From Prevotella sp. UBA5379 (GTDB lineage: Bacteria; Bacteroidota; Bacteroidia; Bacteroidales; Bacteroidaceae): a DNA stretch of 50,839 bases. The stretch is from positions 1-50,839 of the forward strand of contig DHOX01000055.1 in assembly GCA_002409785.1 (NCBI GenBank), read 5' to 3'. This document shows, one piece after another, positions 25,442 through 33,167 of the stretch. Position 1 is the first letter of the stretch, and each line of letters begins with the position of its first letter. Made by a program: the position numbers and the translations under genes. The notes beneath the pieces were generated by a model. The model had not been told where the DNA came from, did no database searches, and saw nothing but the letters and a program-made list of their open reading frames with translations.

Positions 25442-26524
25442 ATGAGAAAGAAAATTTTATCAATGTGCCTGTTTGCTTTGTTCACTGCAAGTGCAGGTGC
25501 CCAGAATGTAGACTATGTCATCACTGGTGATGCCCCTCAAGGCAGTGATTCCGTTTACGTTTTATTCAACGGAACAGGTAAACCGGATATTTATCCTGTA
25601 AAAGACGGTAAATATCAAGTGAGTGGAAACAAGCCCCTGAACACATTTATCACTGTTGCTTTCAAGAATGGAGAAGCGACCGCCGTGGTGAATGACCGTA
25701 CACCCGTGAATATCGAAAGTGCTTTCCATCTTTCGGGATCTCCACTTAATTTGCAGTTTGCTGAGATTCAGAAAAAACTCGAAAGCTATAATGCTAAAGA
25801 ACACGAACTCTTCACGGAATATCAGGATGCCCGTAAGGACAATACGGCCGAAGGACAGACAAAACTGAAAACTATCATCGGACAACTTGACCAGTTGGAC
25901 CAGGATATTCAGAACATTGTACTCGACTATACCGCGAAGCATAAGGATGATGTGACCCCAGCCTATATTCTGAGAGCCAGTGACATCTATGGGTATTCTT
26001 ATCCCCAACTCAAGGAATTATGTGCCCCGTCTACCGGATACTACAACTCCCCCATGATGGAAAGGATAAAAGATCAGTTAACTTCTCTCGCCAAACGCCA
26101 GCCGGGTGTGAGCTATACCGACCTGACCATGCAGGACCTGCATGGCAAGACGGTAAAACTATCCCAATGGGCCGGGAAGGGCAAATATGTGCTGGTAGAC
26201 TTCTGGGCATCATGGTGCGGTCCCTGTCGTGCTGAGATGCCAAATGTCGTCAACAACTATAAGAAGTATCATGCCAAAGGCTTTCAGATCGTGGGTGTAT
26301 CCTTCGACTCCAACGCTGGAGCATGGAAATCTGCAGTAGAAAGATTAGGCATGACCTGGCCACAGATGAGTGATCTGAAAGGCTGGAAGAACGCTGCATC
26401 CCTGGCTTATGGGATCAATTCCATTCCTTCAAATATTCTGCTGAATCCAAAAGGAAAAATCATTGCCAGTGATCTGCGCGGTGAAAACCTCGGCAGCAAA
26501 TTGAAGGAAATTTATAAAGAATAG
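25442..26524 (+). CDS. Secreted thiol-disulfide oxidoreductase (DUF4369 plus TlpA/ResA-like domain)
   Basis: Protein of 360 residues. A signal peptide (MRKKILSMCLFALFTASAGA) is followed by a DUF4369-like beta-sandwich domain (about 24-115), a helical linker (about 105-170) and a TlpA/ResA thioredoxin domain (about 225-360). The active site is Cys259-Cys262 in FWASWCGPCRAEMP. The cis-Pro loop (SIPSNILLNPKGKI) is present. It would act in the periplasm or on the outer-membrane face, reducing or isomerising disulfides; Bacteroidetes carry many such proteins and the specific target is unknown. It ends in a strong terminator, so it is monocistronic, under a promoter that overlaps a perfect inverted repeat. 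Confidence 0.9.
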   Translation: MRKKILSMCLFALFTASAGAQNVDYVITGDAPQGSDSVYVLFNGTGKPDIYPVKDGKYQVSGNKPLNTFITVAFKNGEATAVVNDRTPVNIESAFHLSGSPLNLQFAEIQKKLESYNAKEHELFTEYQDARKDNTAEGQTKLKTIIGQLDQLDQDIQNIVLDYTAKHKDDVTPAYILRASDIYGYSYPQLKELCAPSTGYYNSPMMERIKDQLTSLAKRQPGVSYTDLTMQDLHGKTVKLSQWAGKGKYVLVDFWASWCGPCRAEMPNVVNNYKKYHAKGFQIVGVSFDSNAGAWKSAVERLGMTWPQMSDLKGWKNAASLAYGINSIPSNILLNPKGKIIASDLRGENLGSKLKEIYKE

Positions 26525-26585
26525 CAACCGGGCTCACATGATCTGTCCTCTGGGCGCAGGTCTTCAGCACGGTCAAATAAATATC

Positions 26586-26625
26586 GAACGGGCGGCTCAC
26601 TTCTGAATGTGTGAGTCGCCCGTTC
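26586..26625 (+). terminator. Terminator after the thioredoxin-like gene
   Basis: A 15-bp GC-rich stem with one G-T pair (arms 26586-26600 and 26611-26625), 10-nt loop, then TTTCC. It sits between converging genes. Confidence 0.75.
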
Positions 26626-26680
26626 TTTCCATATCACCGTCCCTCTGCCGACTTTGCCGGAGATCCAAAAGTATCTTTCT

Positions 26681-27145
26681 TTATTTTTTTTCTACTTGCC
26701 CTTCCGTCTCTTTATCACGGTCTGCAACATTGGTACCCTGGGTTGGAGCCAGGACTTTCTTAAAATCGGTAATACCGATCTTTACAAGTATATCATACCA
26801 TTGAAGGAGTTTTTTGATGTCACTGTCATGTACACGGCTCTGATCCCAGTTAGGCAAGACTTTAGAGAAATATTCACGCCGATCCGCAGCACTTACCTTA
26901 CGGTAATTGAAAGACAACGCCTGCAGGTTCTCTTGTTTTCCGATATTCTCCAGGACCTGCCATAAAGGCACATCCTCAGCATCCGTATACATTGCTATAT
27001 CGCCAAGACTAGTCACGCGGTCAGTAGCAAAAGCCGGTAAACGGTGATGCGTGTCGTCAAGCGTTTCAACGATTAAATTACTCTTTCCACGTGATACCAG
27101 TTTGTATAATCCTGGTCTTCCGGCAATCGAAAGTATAGTTTCCAT
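26681..27145 (-). CDS. DUF5606 domain protein
   Basis: Cytosolic protein of 154 residues of the DUF5606 family, found in Bacteroidetes and of unknown function. The conserved opening TILSIAGRPGLYKLVSRGKSN is split here as TILSIAGRPGLYKL and VSRGKSN, and is followed by the small beta-rich core (LIVETLDDTHHRLPAF, SLGDIAMYTD). A helical C-terminal half (LWQVLENIGKQE, YFSKVLPNWDQSRVHDSDIK) and a charged, probably disordered tail complete it. It lies 62 nt downstream of coaE and is probably the last gene of the nusB operon. No catalytic motif is visible. Confidence 0.8.
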   Translation of the reverse strand: METILSIAGRPGLYKLVSRGKSNLIVETLDDTHHRLPAFATDRVTSLGDIAMYTDAEDVPLWQVLENIGKQENLQALSFNYRKVSAADRREYFSKVLPNWDQSRVHDSDIKKLLQWYDILVKIGITDFKKVLAPTQGTNVADRDKETEGQVEKK

Positions 27146-27207
27146 TGTTCTTATTTATTAAAAATTATTTTATAATTGATGATTCTCATTCCAACAGGTA
27201 CTCTTTT

Positions 27208-27783
27208 TTATCTTATCGGCCATTGTGCTAAGGTCTGAAACAGGCGTTCTACCTCCCCCTTCAGATCCACTTTTCCATCATTGATAATGACCAGATCACT
27301 GCGCTTTTCTACCTCTTCCTGTGGCAGTTGACTTCTGATCCATTGCAGGGCTTTTCCCCTGCTGATGCCGTCACGAGACATTACCCGTTGAATACGCACT
27401 TCCATAGGAGCAGAAACACAAACGACAACATCCATATTCACGCGGCGGTTAAAGCCACTGTCAAAGAAAATAGCACTTTCCAGCCAGTCTTTACCACTCC
27501 TGACAAAATCGGAGGCCACCACTGGATGAATGACATCGTTCAATGCTTGTCTGTGCCCCTCATTGTTCAAAAGGTACCGGGCAAGCACTTTTTTCTGCAA
27601 GACCCCATCCTCGTACACCTTCTGACCCGTCAGCAAACTGATAGCGTCTTGCAAAGCCTTATCGCCAGCCATTAAGCGCTTGGCGGCGGCATCACAATCA
27701 TACACCTGAATCCCTCTGCCAGCAAGCATCCGGCAGATATAAGACTTGCCACTCCCGATTCCTCCCGTTATCGCAATCTTCAT
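27208..27783 (-). CDS. coaE: Dephospho-CoA kinase
   Basis: Last enzyme of coenzyme A synthesis, phosphorylating the 3'-OH of dephospho-CoA with ATP; 191 residues, usual length. The P-loop is GGIGSGKS at the N-terminus, followed by the DCDAAAKRLM substrate motif, HPVV (about residue 87) and the lid-region motif QRVMSRDGIS. It starts 26 nt after the ybbR-like gene in the nusB-yajC-ybbR-coaE operon. Functional assignment is secure. Confidence 0.95.
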   Translation of the reverse strand: MKIAITGGIGSGKSYICRMLAGRGIQVYDCDAAAKRLMAGDKALQDAISLLTGQKVYEDGVLQKKVLARYLLNNEGHRQALNDVIHPVVASDFVRSGKDWLESAIFFDSGFNRRVNMDVVVCVSAPMEVRIQRVMSRDGISRGKALQWIRSQLPQEEVEKRSDLVIINDGKVDLKGEVERLFQTLAQWPIR

Positions 27784-27809
27784 GATGTTGTTCCTTCCCC
27801 GATCAGATC

Positions 27810-28805
27810 TTACTCGTTTTCTTCAATCAGATAATCCACCTGATTCATGTCCAGATGAGGTTTCATGATTCCATGAGGGAACATCTTCAGATGCAATTTG
27901 CAGTTCTTTGCTGAGTCAGCAACAATCTCCTTATAATCAGCAACCACAGAAAACTGGTTCGGATGAATTGTACGGAACATGCTCGCCCCGATAATAAACC
28001 TTACCTTCACCTTACCCGGAAAAGTGCGAAGCATCTTTCCGGCAGGCATGTTGACGGCCGTAATCGGCACATCCATGCTCTCCTCAGTCAAAATATCGGG
28101 GAACAAGGCAATCCGCACCCTGTCGGGCACAATCTTGACCCCTCTGATACTTTTCAAGGACACCATACGATAGACCGTATCCGTAAAATTGGTTATATAC
28201 AAATTCTCCGTGCTCACGGAATTGACCCGATCCAGCAAATGACGGTTTGCATAGATGGTTACCTTCTCCGGCCAGAATTCCACCTTCGAAAGATAATAGC
28301 TCTCACCAGGAACTACTCTGCCAGACATCCGAACAGGTACCACTTTAGAAAGCCCAAAATTAAAATAGAAATCTAATGTTCCCGGTTTCAACTGGGTTAT
28401 TCTCGACGATTTGAAAAGTTGGACGTAAATTGCAGCCTTAACGTCACCGGAAGGTACACTGCCATGTCCCATATCCTTTTCAGCATAGTCCGAAAAGGAA
28501 ACTGATACAGGCTGTATCTTCTTCGTTGTGGAATAAGCCAGCAACTGGAAGCCTTTGTCCCTGATAGTGACATAAACGGTGTCTTGCAGAGGACCGGTAA
28601 TCACTGCATTACGAGGTACACCTGTAAGACGGAGTTCAACAGGATACTCTTCCTCATAGGTTCCATTCAGCGACATGAGCAGCCAAAAAGTTGCGCTCAA
28701 GGCTAAAAAGAATAAAAAAATCAGAAACTCCTTACTGATGATGCGCTTAGGCAAACTCAGCAAGAAGTCCCTGACCCACTGAAATATGTGCGATGCGCTA
28801 CGCAT
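27810..28805 (-). CDS. YbbR-domain membrane protein
   Basis: Protein of 331 residues with a cytoplasmic N-terminus, a single TM helix at about 24-45 (FLIFLFFLALSATFWLLM) and an extracytoplasmic part built of YbbR-like beta repeats (for example YPVELRLTGVPRNAVI, VPVRMSGRVVPGESYYL, MDVPITAVNMPAGK). In Firmicutes YbbR (CdaR) regulates the diadenylate cyclase; whether this Bacteroidetes version does so is unknown, and no cyclase gene adjoins it. It starts 3 nt after yajC, a tight operon link with protein secretion and coaE. Confidence 0.85.
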   Translation of the reverse strand: MRSASHIFQWVRDFLLSLPKRIISKEFLIFLFFLALSATFWLLMSLNGTYEEEYPVELRLTGVPRNAVITGPLQDTVYVTIRDKGFQLLAYSTTKKIQPVSVSFSDYAEKDMGHGSVPSGDVKAAIYVQLFKSSRITQLKPGTLDFYFNFGLSKVVPVRMSGRVVPGESYYLSKVEFWPEKVTIYANRHLLDRVNSVSTENLYITNFTDTVYRMVSLKSIRGVKIVPDRVRIALFPDILTEESMDVPITAVNMPAGKMLRTFPGKVKVRFIIGASMFRTIHPNQFSVVADYKEIVADSAKNCKLHLKMFPHGIMKPHLDMNQVDYLIEENE

Positions 28806-28808
28806 TCT

Positions 28809-29132
28809 TTACTTGGCCTGGTTCTGCGAAGCAGAAGCCGGGTTAGCAAATACATAATTCTTGTCTACTGTAATCACTACGCCATGTGCAATTTCGAGGT
28901 CAATGGTGTTACGGGCTGCATCGATATGCTTCACCTTTCCATAAATACCCCCTCCGGTCACAACTTCAGATCCTTCTGAAAGAGCATTCTGAAATTTGCG
29001 AATTTCCTTCTGCTTCTTCTGCTGAGGGCGAATCATAAACAACCACATGATCACGAAGATCGCAATCATCATGATCAGGAAGCCCATTCCTCCTCCTGCA
29101 GCACCCTGCTGAGCTAATACTAATGATGTCAT
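28809..29132 (-). CDS. yajC: Preprotein translocase subunit YajC
   Basis: Small inner-membrane protein (107 residues) associated with the SecDF complex. One TM helix at about 16-37 (GFLIMMIAIFVIMWLFMIRP) is followed by the family motif RPQQKKQKEIRKFQNAL. Next is the conserved cytosolic beta domain (GSEVVTGGGIYGKVKHID, TIDLEIAHGVVITVDKNYV) and a short Ala/Asn-rich tail. It lies between nusB (87 nt) and the ybbR-like gene (3 nt). The secDF genes are not in the window. Confidence 0.94.
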   Translation of the reverse strand: MTSLVLAQQGAAGGGMGFLIMMIAIFVIMWLFMIRPQQKKQKEIRKFQNALSEGSEVVTGGGIYGKVKHIDAARNTIDLEIAHGVVITVDKNYVFANPASASQNQAK

Positions 29133-29219
29133 AATCCTTGTTTTCTAATTTAAATAAATAATTTTTGATTGATTCCTTTTCTCATGGAAGAACGATCTTC
29201 TTCCTTTCCAACTTAACAA

Positions 29220-30410
29220 TCACTTTTCACCTTCCGGTTCAACTTGATTGTCTGTTTTTTCCACTGCATGATCAGCAGAAGGAGTCTGAGCAGATTCATC
29301 CTCCTCCTTGTCTACCGGCGCATCAGGCTTTTCCACGCCCTCTTCTCGGGGAGCAGACGGCTCAGTTTCCTGATGCTTAAAATTAAGCAACTGGTTCTCT
29401 TCATCCTGTATCCGCAGGCGGCGCCCCGAAGTTCCCCTGGGCGTCCGCTTTTTCTCTTCAGGATACACACGAGGACGAGGTTCGCTCATCGGCTTTGCCA
29501 TCTTCCCCGTTTCATTTAAATGACGGGCAATGGCATCCAACATACCATTGACATATCGCCCACTCTGATAAGTACTGTACAATTTGGCAAGATTGACATA
29601 CTCATTAATTGTTACACTTATCGGAATATTCTGGAAGGTCAGCATCTCAGCTATGGCAATCTGCATGATAACCACATCCATATAAGCCAGACGGGAAAAA
29701 TCCCAGTTACGACTCGCCTCGCTCATATAATGCTGATAATTATCGGCATTGAGAATAGTAGCTCTAAACAACTTTCTCGCAAAATCACGATCTTCTTCAT
29801 CCTTATACTCCGGAAGCAGTTCCTGCTTGGAACCTTTTTCCGGGTCAAAACGCTTGATGGTCTTGAGGACAAATGTATCTACAATCTCTTTATCATCATT
29901 CCAATAAAGGCTTTTATCTTCCAGAAGGGCATCCAGATCCGAATTCTCCTGAATGTTCTGCTTATAGAGTTTACGCCAGAATTCCCGTTCTGCCTCATAA
30001 CTCTCATCCGGGCCAGCAAGATAGTCTTTATACAGATCGCTCTGCTGCATCTGAGAAAGTAATTTCCGTACAAACTCCAGATCATCCTCCCATGTCGTCT
30101 TCTGGTTAGCCACGAATTCTGAAAGCATCTTGTTCTCTTCCAGTTGGACAGCAAACTTGTTATATGCGAATTTTTGTGATGGAGGTTCCTTTCCTTCACG
30201 GGCAGCACGGGCAGCAAGTATTTCTTCTTGACTGCGTGCCTCCTTGGTCACGGCTACAATAAGGGCCAGCAGGTCATTATATAAATCATACGCCTTAGAA
30301 AGACTAAAAAGTAATTCTTTCTCGGCATTATCAATATTCCGGTCTCCGTTTTGATAGTATGCGTAGGTTAACTGAACTATCTTGATACGTATTAACTCTC
30401 TGTTAATCAT
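29220..30410 (-). CDS. nusB: Transcription antitermination factor NusB, long form
   Basis: RNA-binding component of the rRNA antitermination complex. The canonical NusB fold is recognisable at about 195-300 (FARKLFRATILNAD, RLAYMDVVIMQIAIAEML, ISVTINEYVNLAKLYST, RYVNGMLDAIARHL). An N-terminal region of about 190 residues precedes it, as in other Bacteroidetes NusB proteins, which are about twice the length of E. coli NusB (about 139). From about residue 303 it carries a 94-residue low-complexity tail: a basic part (EEKKRTPRGTSGRRLRI) and then an acidic Glu/Pro-rich end. It heads the yajC-ybbR-coaE-DUF5606 operon with its own -33/-7 promoter. Confidence 0.9.
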   Translation of the reverse strand: MINRELIRIKIVQLTYAYYQNGDRNIDNAEKELLFSLSKAYDLYNDLLALIVAVTKEARSQEEILAARAAREGKEPPSQKFAYNKFAVQLEENKMLSEFVANQKTTWEDDLEFVRKLLSQMQQSDLYKDYLAGPDESYEAEREFWRKLYKQNIQENSDLDALLEDKSLYWNDDKEIVDTFVLKTIKRFDPEKGSKQELLPEYKDEEDRDFARKLFRATILNADNYQHYMSEASRNWDFSRLAYMDVVIMQIAIAEMLTFQNIPISVTINEYVNLAKLYSTYQSGRYVNGMLDAIARHLNETGKMAKPMSEPRPRVYPEEKKRTPRGTSGRRLRIQDEENQLLNFKHQETEPSAPREEGVEKPDAPVDKEEDESAQTPSADHAVEKTDNQVEPEGEK

Positions 30411-30455
30411 CTCGTCTAAATTTGATTCTTTGTTTCAGCACTCAAGCTAACAGTG

Positions 30456-30486
30456 CAAAAGTAGGAAATTCCAACGTAATATGCAA
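30456..30486 (-). promoter_or_regulatory. Promoter of the nusB operon
   Basis: Minus-strand -7 element TACTTTTG (30463-30456) with TTG at 30486-30484, a 20-nt spacer. Leader of about 40 nt. It is divergent from the rplY promoter, whose -33 box starts only 38 nt away. Confidence 0.7.
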
Positions 30487-30523
30487 GAGAACAGTAAGAA
30501 ATTCAAGAAAATTTAAGGAAAAG

Positions 30524-30554
30524 TTGCATAACTCATAGAAAATTAGTACCTTTG
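30524..30554 (+). promoter_or_regulatory. Promoter of rplY
   Basis: TTG (30524-30526), 20-nt spacer, -7 element TACCTTTG (30547-30554) followed by CA. The start codon is 110 nt downstream, the longest leader on this strand of the window. Confidence 0.72.
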
Positions 30555-30575
30555 CACCGCTTTTCAAGATTGAGA

Positions 30576-30615
30576 AGAGATGGATATGACCTGTCAGGCC
30601 ACCTCCATTATCTCT
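30576..30615 (+). promoter_or_regulatory. Imperfect hairpin in the rplY 5' leader
   Basis: AGAGATGGA (30576-30584) can pair with TCCA (30604-30607) plus TCTCT (30611-30615) across a 3-nt bulge; the enclosed 19 nt contain a smaller CCTG/CAGG pairing. Ribosomal protein leaders often hold autoregulatory structures; that role here is inference. Confidence 0.4.
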
Positions 30616-30664
30616 CAGTGTGATGGCGAATTAAATTCCAATATTAATTTAGAGTAACACTTAA

Positions 30665-31351
30665 ATGAAAGAGATTACGATTTCAGGTCAGAAGCGTACA
30701 GACCTTGGGAAGAAAGCTTCTAAAGAACTCCGCAAACAAGGATTGGTGCCATGCAATATCTATGGTGAAGCTAAAGAAAACGGCCAGCCGGTTGCAATGG
30801 CTTTCGCTTCTCCAATGAGTGAATTGAGGAAGATCGTTTACACACCGCATATTTACGTTATCAACATCACCATTGATGGGCAAAAACATACGGCTATTCT
30901 GAAAGAACTCCAGTTCCAACCGGTATCAGATGCATTGCTTCATGTAGATTTCCTCGAAGTAAATGACCAGAAACCGATCACTATCGGCATTCCTGTTGAA
31001 CTCAAAGGTCTTGCTCCGGGTGTCCGTGATGGTGGCCGCATGAACTTGTCAATCCGTAAAATCAATGTTACGGCTCCCTATCAGAATATTCCGGAACGTC
31101 TCATTGTGGATGTAACTAAACTGGAGTTGGGCAAGAGTATCAAGGTCGGTCAACTCCATTATGACAATATCGAACTTGCTACCGGCAAAAGCGTAGTTGT
31201 TTGCTCCGTGAAGATGACCCGTCAGGCCGTAACGGATGAGACCGCTGCAACGGCTGCAGGTGAAGAGGCTGCTCCGGCAGAGACAGCTGCAAGTACTGAA
31301 GCAGCAGCAGATACGAAAGATGCAAAGGCTAAAGAGCCTGCAAAGAAATAA
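30665..31351 (+). CDS. rplY: Ribosomal protein L25/general stress protein Ctc
   Basis: 5S rRNA-binding ribosomal protein of the long CTC/TL5 type, 228 residues. The L25 domain fills about 1-93 (GQKRTDLGKKASKELRKQG, VPCNIYGE, HTAILKELQFQPVSDALLH, HVDFLEV). The C-terminal beta domain follows (about 95-185; VPIVELKG-like IPVELKGLAPGVRDGG, RIPERLIVD-like NIPERLIVDVT). The protein ends with a 40-residue Ala/Glu/Lys low-complexity tail, common in Bacteroidetes. Own promoter with a structured leader; followed by pth after about 90 nt with only a weak hairpin between. Confidence 0.95.
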   Translation: MKEITISGQKRTDLGKKASKELRKQGLVPCNIYGEAKENGQPVAMAFASPMSELRKIVYTPHIYVINITIDGQKHTAILKELQFQPVSDALLHVDFLEVNDQKPITIGIPVELKGLAPGVRDGGRMNLSIRKINVTAPYQNIPERLIVDVTKLELGKSIKVGQLHYDNIELATGKSVVVCSVKMTRQAVTDETAATAAGEEAAPAETAASTEAAADTKDAKAKEPAKK

Positions 31352-31359
31352 GAATAGCA

Positions 31360-31390
31360 GGTGTGCTGCAAAAGATAACTCAGCAACACC
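31360..31390 (+). terminator. Weak hairpin after rplY
   Basis: GGTGTGCTG (31360-31368) pairs with CAGCAACACC (31381-31390) with one bulged A; the flank CTTCACTTCTATT is T-rich. It could be a partial terminator between rplY and pth. Confidence 0.4.
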
Positions 31391-31439
31391 CTTCACTTCT
31401 ATTCCGCCGGTCATTGCACCGTAGGGTTAATTATTGATC

Positions 31440-32033
31440 ATGGACAAATACTTGATTTGTGGCTTGGGCAATCCAGGAGATGAATATAACGGGACCCGGC
31501 ACAATACAGGATTTATGGTATTGGACGCTTTTGCAAAAGCGTCCAATATTTGTTTTGAGGATAAGCGTTATGGTTTCGTCTCAGAAACCTCCCTTAAAGG
31601 GAAGAAAGTTTTCCTGCTTAAACCCACTACCTTTATGAACCTCAGCGGTAACGCTGTGCGCTACTGGCTGAACAAAGAGAAGATTGACCAGAAAAGATTT
31701 CTTGTCATCTGCGATGACCTGAATCTTCCACTGGGAGAATTCAGACTGAAGGGCAACGGCAGCAATGGAGGACACAATGGCCTGGGAAATATCCAGCAAC
31801 TCATCGGACAAGACTATGCCCGTCTGCGTATGGGTGTGGGAAATGATTTTCCACGGGGTGGACAGATTGACTGGGTACTGGGGCATTATAGCGAGAAGGA
31901 CTTGAAAGTATTAGAACCAAGTATCCATACAGCCGTAGAAATCATCAAGAGTTTTATTCTGCAGGGACTGGACGAGACGATGAACACTTACAATCGTTTA
32001 GGAAGAGAACATGGCAGAAACAGCAAGAATTGA
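31440..32033 (+). CDS. pth: Peptidyl-tRNA hydrolase
   Basis: Enzyme that frees tRNA from prematurely released peptidyl-tRNA; 197 residues, normal length. Motifs are complete: GLGNPGDEYNGTRHNTGF with the catalytic His, KPTTFMNLSG, DDLNLPLGEFRLK with the catalytic Asp, and GSNGGHNGLGNI. I choose ATG 31440 because it yields the typical start MDKYLICGLGNPG; a TTG two codons upstream is less likely. The last 23 nt overlap the S4-domain gene, so translation is likely coupled. Confidence 0.95.
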   Translation: MDKYLICGLGNPGDEYNGTRHNTGFMVLDAFAKASNICFEDKRYGFVSETSLKGKKVFLLKPTTFMNLSGNAVRYWLNKEKIDQKRFLVICDDLNLPLGEFRLKGNGSNGGHNGLGNIQQLIGQDYARLRMGVGNDFPRGGQIDWVLGHYSEKDLKVLEPSIHTAVEIIKSFILQGLDETMNTYNRLGREHGRNSKN

Positions 32034-32463
32034 CAAGTGGCTTTGGGCTGCACGAATCTTCAAGACCCGTTCTCTCGCAGCCGAGAATTGTAAGAACGGA
32101 CGGGTTACCATACAGGGAATACCGGTCAAACCCTCTCATCTGATCAAAAAGGGTGAAATCGTCGCCGTAAAGAAACCTCCGGTTACCTATTCCTTTCAGG
32201 TGCTGGATTGCATCGAGCAACGGGTTGGAGCCAAACTCCTTCCAGGTGTATATAAGAATGTCACGGATCCAAAACAATATGAATTGCTGGAAATGAGTCA
32301 CCTCAGCGGATTTGTCAACCGTGCCCGTGGAACAGGGAGACCAACGAAGAAAGACCGTCGGAACATGGATTCTTTCATAGAACCGGCCTTATTCGGCTTT
32401 AATGATGAACCCAGCGAGGATGAAGAAAATGATTATGAGAAAAAGAAACATAATCACTTCTAG
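32011..32463 (+). CDS. S4-domain RNA-binding protein (Hsp15/HslR-like)
   Basis: Small RNA-binding protein of 150 residues. The S4 domain is at about 6-70 (RIDKWLWAARIFKTRSLA, NGRVTIQGIPVKPSHLIKKG, IVAVKK), matching the Hsp15/YrfH family. E. coli Hsp15 binds 50S subunits that carry a stalled peptidyl-tRNA. The C-terminal half is basic (GTGRPTKKDRRNMDSFIE) and then acidic, ending in a Lys/His stretch. It overlaps pth by 23 nt, which fits a shared role in peptidyl-tRNA handling. The family is confident; the exact client is inferred. Confidence 0.9.
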   Translation: MAETARIDKWLWAARIFKTRSLAAENCKNGRVTIQGIPVKPSHLIKKGEIVAVKKPPVTYSFQVLDCIEQRVGAKLLPGVYKNVTDPKQYELLEMSHLSGFVNRARGTGRPTKKDRRNMDSFIEPALFGFNDEPSEDEENDYEKKKHNHF

Positions 32464-32521
32464 GGGATTGCTCATACCTAGGGAAATAATAATTTTAATG
32501 GATTAAATCAGGAAAAATATC

Positions 32522-33094
32522 ATGACTCATATTGCCATCTTCGTTTCGGGAAACGGAACAAATTGTGAAAATATTATTCATTATTTTGCTCATTCTCAGA
32601 AAGCCGACATTTCTCTTGTATTGTCTGACCGGACAGACTCATACGCCCTGACCCGCGCAAAGGAAGCCGGCGTGCCAGTCACTGTGGTGCCGAAGGTACA
32701 GTTCATGCAAGAAAACGTCCTCCTCCCCATTCTGGAAAGGTACCATATCAACTTTATCGTATTGGCAGGTTTTCTGCTGCTGGTACCTGCTTTCCTGATC
32801 CAGGCCTATCCTCATGAAATCATTAATCTCCACCCTGCTCTACTGCCTAAATTTGGGGGCAAGGGAATGTGGGGGCATCATGTCCACGAAGCCGTCAAGG
32901 CAGCAGGAGAAACTGAAACAGGGATGACCGTCCACTGGGTGAATGAGAAATATGACAGTGGTCAGATCATCGCTCAATATACAACACCATTAAAACCCGA
33001 GGATACTCCTGATGACATTGCTGCAAAAGAACATATCCTTGAAATGAAATATTTCCCGGAGGTCATAGAAAAGGTCATCAGCAAACTCTCATAA
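32522..33094 (+). CDS. purN: Phosphoribosylglycinamide formyltransferase
   Basis: GAR transformylase of purine synthesis, using 10-formyl-tetrahydrofolate; 190 residues. Signatures: VSGNGTNCENII at the phosphate-binding N-terminus, LAGFLLLVPAFL, and the catalytic stretch INLHPALLPKFGGKGMWG containing the active-site His. The catalytic Asp is in VNEKYDSGQIIAQ. It lies 58 nt downstream of the S4-domain gene with no promoter motif between, so it may be co-transcribed from rplY or pth. A perfect bidirectional terminator follows. Confidence 0.95.
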   Translation: MTHIAIFVSGNGTNCENIIHYFAHSQKADISLVLSDRTDSYALTRAKEAGVPVTVVPKVQFMQENVLLPILERYHINFIVLAGFLLLVPAFLIQAYPHEIINLHPALLPKFGGKGMWGHHVHEAVKAAGETETGMTVHWVNEKYDSGQIIAQYTTPLKPEDTPDDIAAKEHILEMKYFPEVIEKVISKLS

Positions 33095-33106
33095 TTTCTT
33101 CCGAAG

Positions 33107-33160
33107 ACTGAAAAGGGCTGTCTTGATCATATTAAATTCATCAAGACAGCCCTTTTCAGT
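33107..33160. terminator. Bidirectional terminator, perfect 21-bp stem
   Basis: Arms 33107-33127 and 33140-33160 are perfectly complementary around a 12-nt AT-rich loop. A run of four A lies on the left arm and four T on the right, so it works in both directions. It separates convergent purN and the outer membrane barrel gene. Confidence 0.85.
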
Positions 33161-33167
33161 TAAATTC

